A stretch of 5,736 bases of DNA from positions 1 through 5,736 of the forward strand of contig SLLF01000113.1 of NCBI GenBank assembly GCA_007134175.1. Direction: 5' to 3'. The position numbers and the translations under genes are program-made. Source of the stretch: Kiritimatiellia bacterium (GTDB lineage: Bacteria; Verrucomicrobiota; Kiritimatiellia; SLAD01). The notes under the pieces are model-generated. The model was given only the letters and a program-made list of their open reading frames with translations, was not told where the DNA came from and made no database searches. Shown here in pieces: positions 5,640 to 5,736 of the stretch. The number at the start of each line of letters is the position of its first letter. Position 1 is the stretch's first letter.

Positions 5640-5736
5640 ACGCTAGTCGAAAAACCTGAATCAGCAAAGGCCGTTAACCCGAAGTCGTCGACCTCCTCCG
5701 GGAATTCAGCATCGGCAGGCAGCAGCAACCGTTCCG
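5636..5736 (-). CDS. C-terminal end of an unidentified protein upstream of the ABC fragment (partial)
   Basis: On the reverse strand one frame is open from the window edge (first full codon at 5734) to TGA at 5638-5636: 32 residues rich in acidic and small residues (…L-P-A-D-A-E-F-P-E-E-V-D-D-F…). Its TGA overlaps the ATG of the ABC ATPase fragment as ATGA, a common arrangement of coupled genes in transporter operons. That overlap is the main reason to call it coding; the other two reverse frames are closed by stops. No family can be named from 32 residues. A permease or adaptor partner of the ATPase is possible but unproven. Confidence 0.45.
   Translation of the reverse strand, partial: ERLLLPADAEFPEEVDDFGLTAFADSGFSTSV

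Noticed and set aside
1..5736. CRISPR array, phage or toxin-antitoxin system
   Set aside because: There are no spaced direct repeats, no phage genes and no paired small genes. The forward genes are ordinary chromosomal functions.

Overview
The window looks like chromosomal DNA from a GC-rich, Gram-negative-type bacterium. It has four forward-strand housekeeping or energy genes (the first cut by the left edge), one forward gene of unknown function, and a short reverse-strand remnant at the right edge. My best guess for the source is the Planctomycetota-Verrucomicrobiota-Kiritimatiellota-Lentisphaerota (PVC) group. It rests on the glutamyl-tRNA synthetase (second signature K-P-Y-A-K-R-D-G-D and no zinc-binding insertion) and on the style of the decarboxylase subunits. 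This is an inference from remembered family patterns, not a database result.

Layout. Positions 1-1215 hold the 3' part of a biotin-dependent carboxyltransferase/decarboxylase alpha subunit (OadA type). Its TAA is one base from the ATG of the membrane beta subunit (OadB type, 1217-2368). Together they would form most of a sodium-pumping oxaloacetate decarboxylase: alpha moves the carboxyl group of oxaloacetate to biotin, and beta decarboxylates carboxybiotin while exporting Na+. No gamma subunit gene is visible. A short gap with a good sigma70-type promoter (TTGGAA, 16 bp, TATAAT) leads to an unrecognised 184-aa protein with one N-terminal membrane helix (2440-2994). Next come gltX (3029-4336) and, one base after its stop, an Mrp/ApbC-type iron-sulfur cluster carrier ATPase (4338-5459). 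This ATPase lacks the usual N-terminal DUF59 domain and carries a C-terminal DUF971 (GBBH-like N-terminal) domain with a complete predicted zinc site.

Right end. On the reverse strand, the last 33 codons (stop included) of an unidentified gene overlap by four bases (ATGA) the start of an ABC-transporter ATPase of LolD/MacB type. The recognisable ATPase sequence stops after about 34 residues, just before the Walker A motif should appear. The next 80 or so bases are hairpin-prone, do not look like ABC sequence, and run into the end of mrp. This is a broken gene at a rearrangement or assembly junction, and it is the least ordinary structure in the window. I see no convincing undescribed system. 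The points most worth checking are the Mrp-DUF971 architecture, the ABC breakpoint, the altered motifs in OadA and GluRS, and the orphan membrane-anchored protein with its own promoter.
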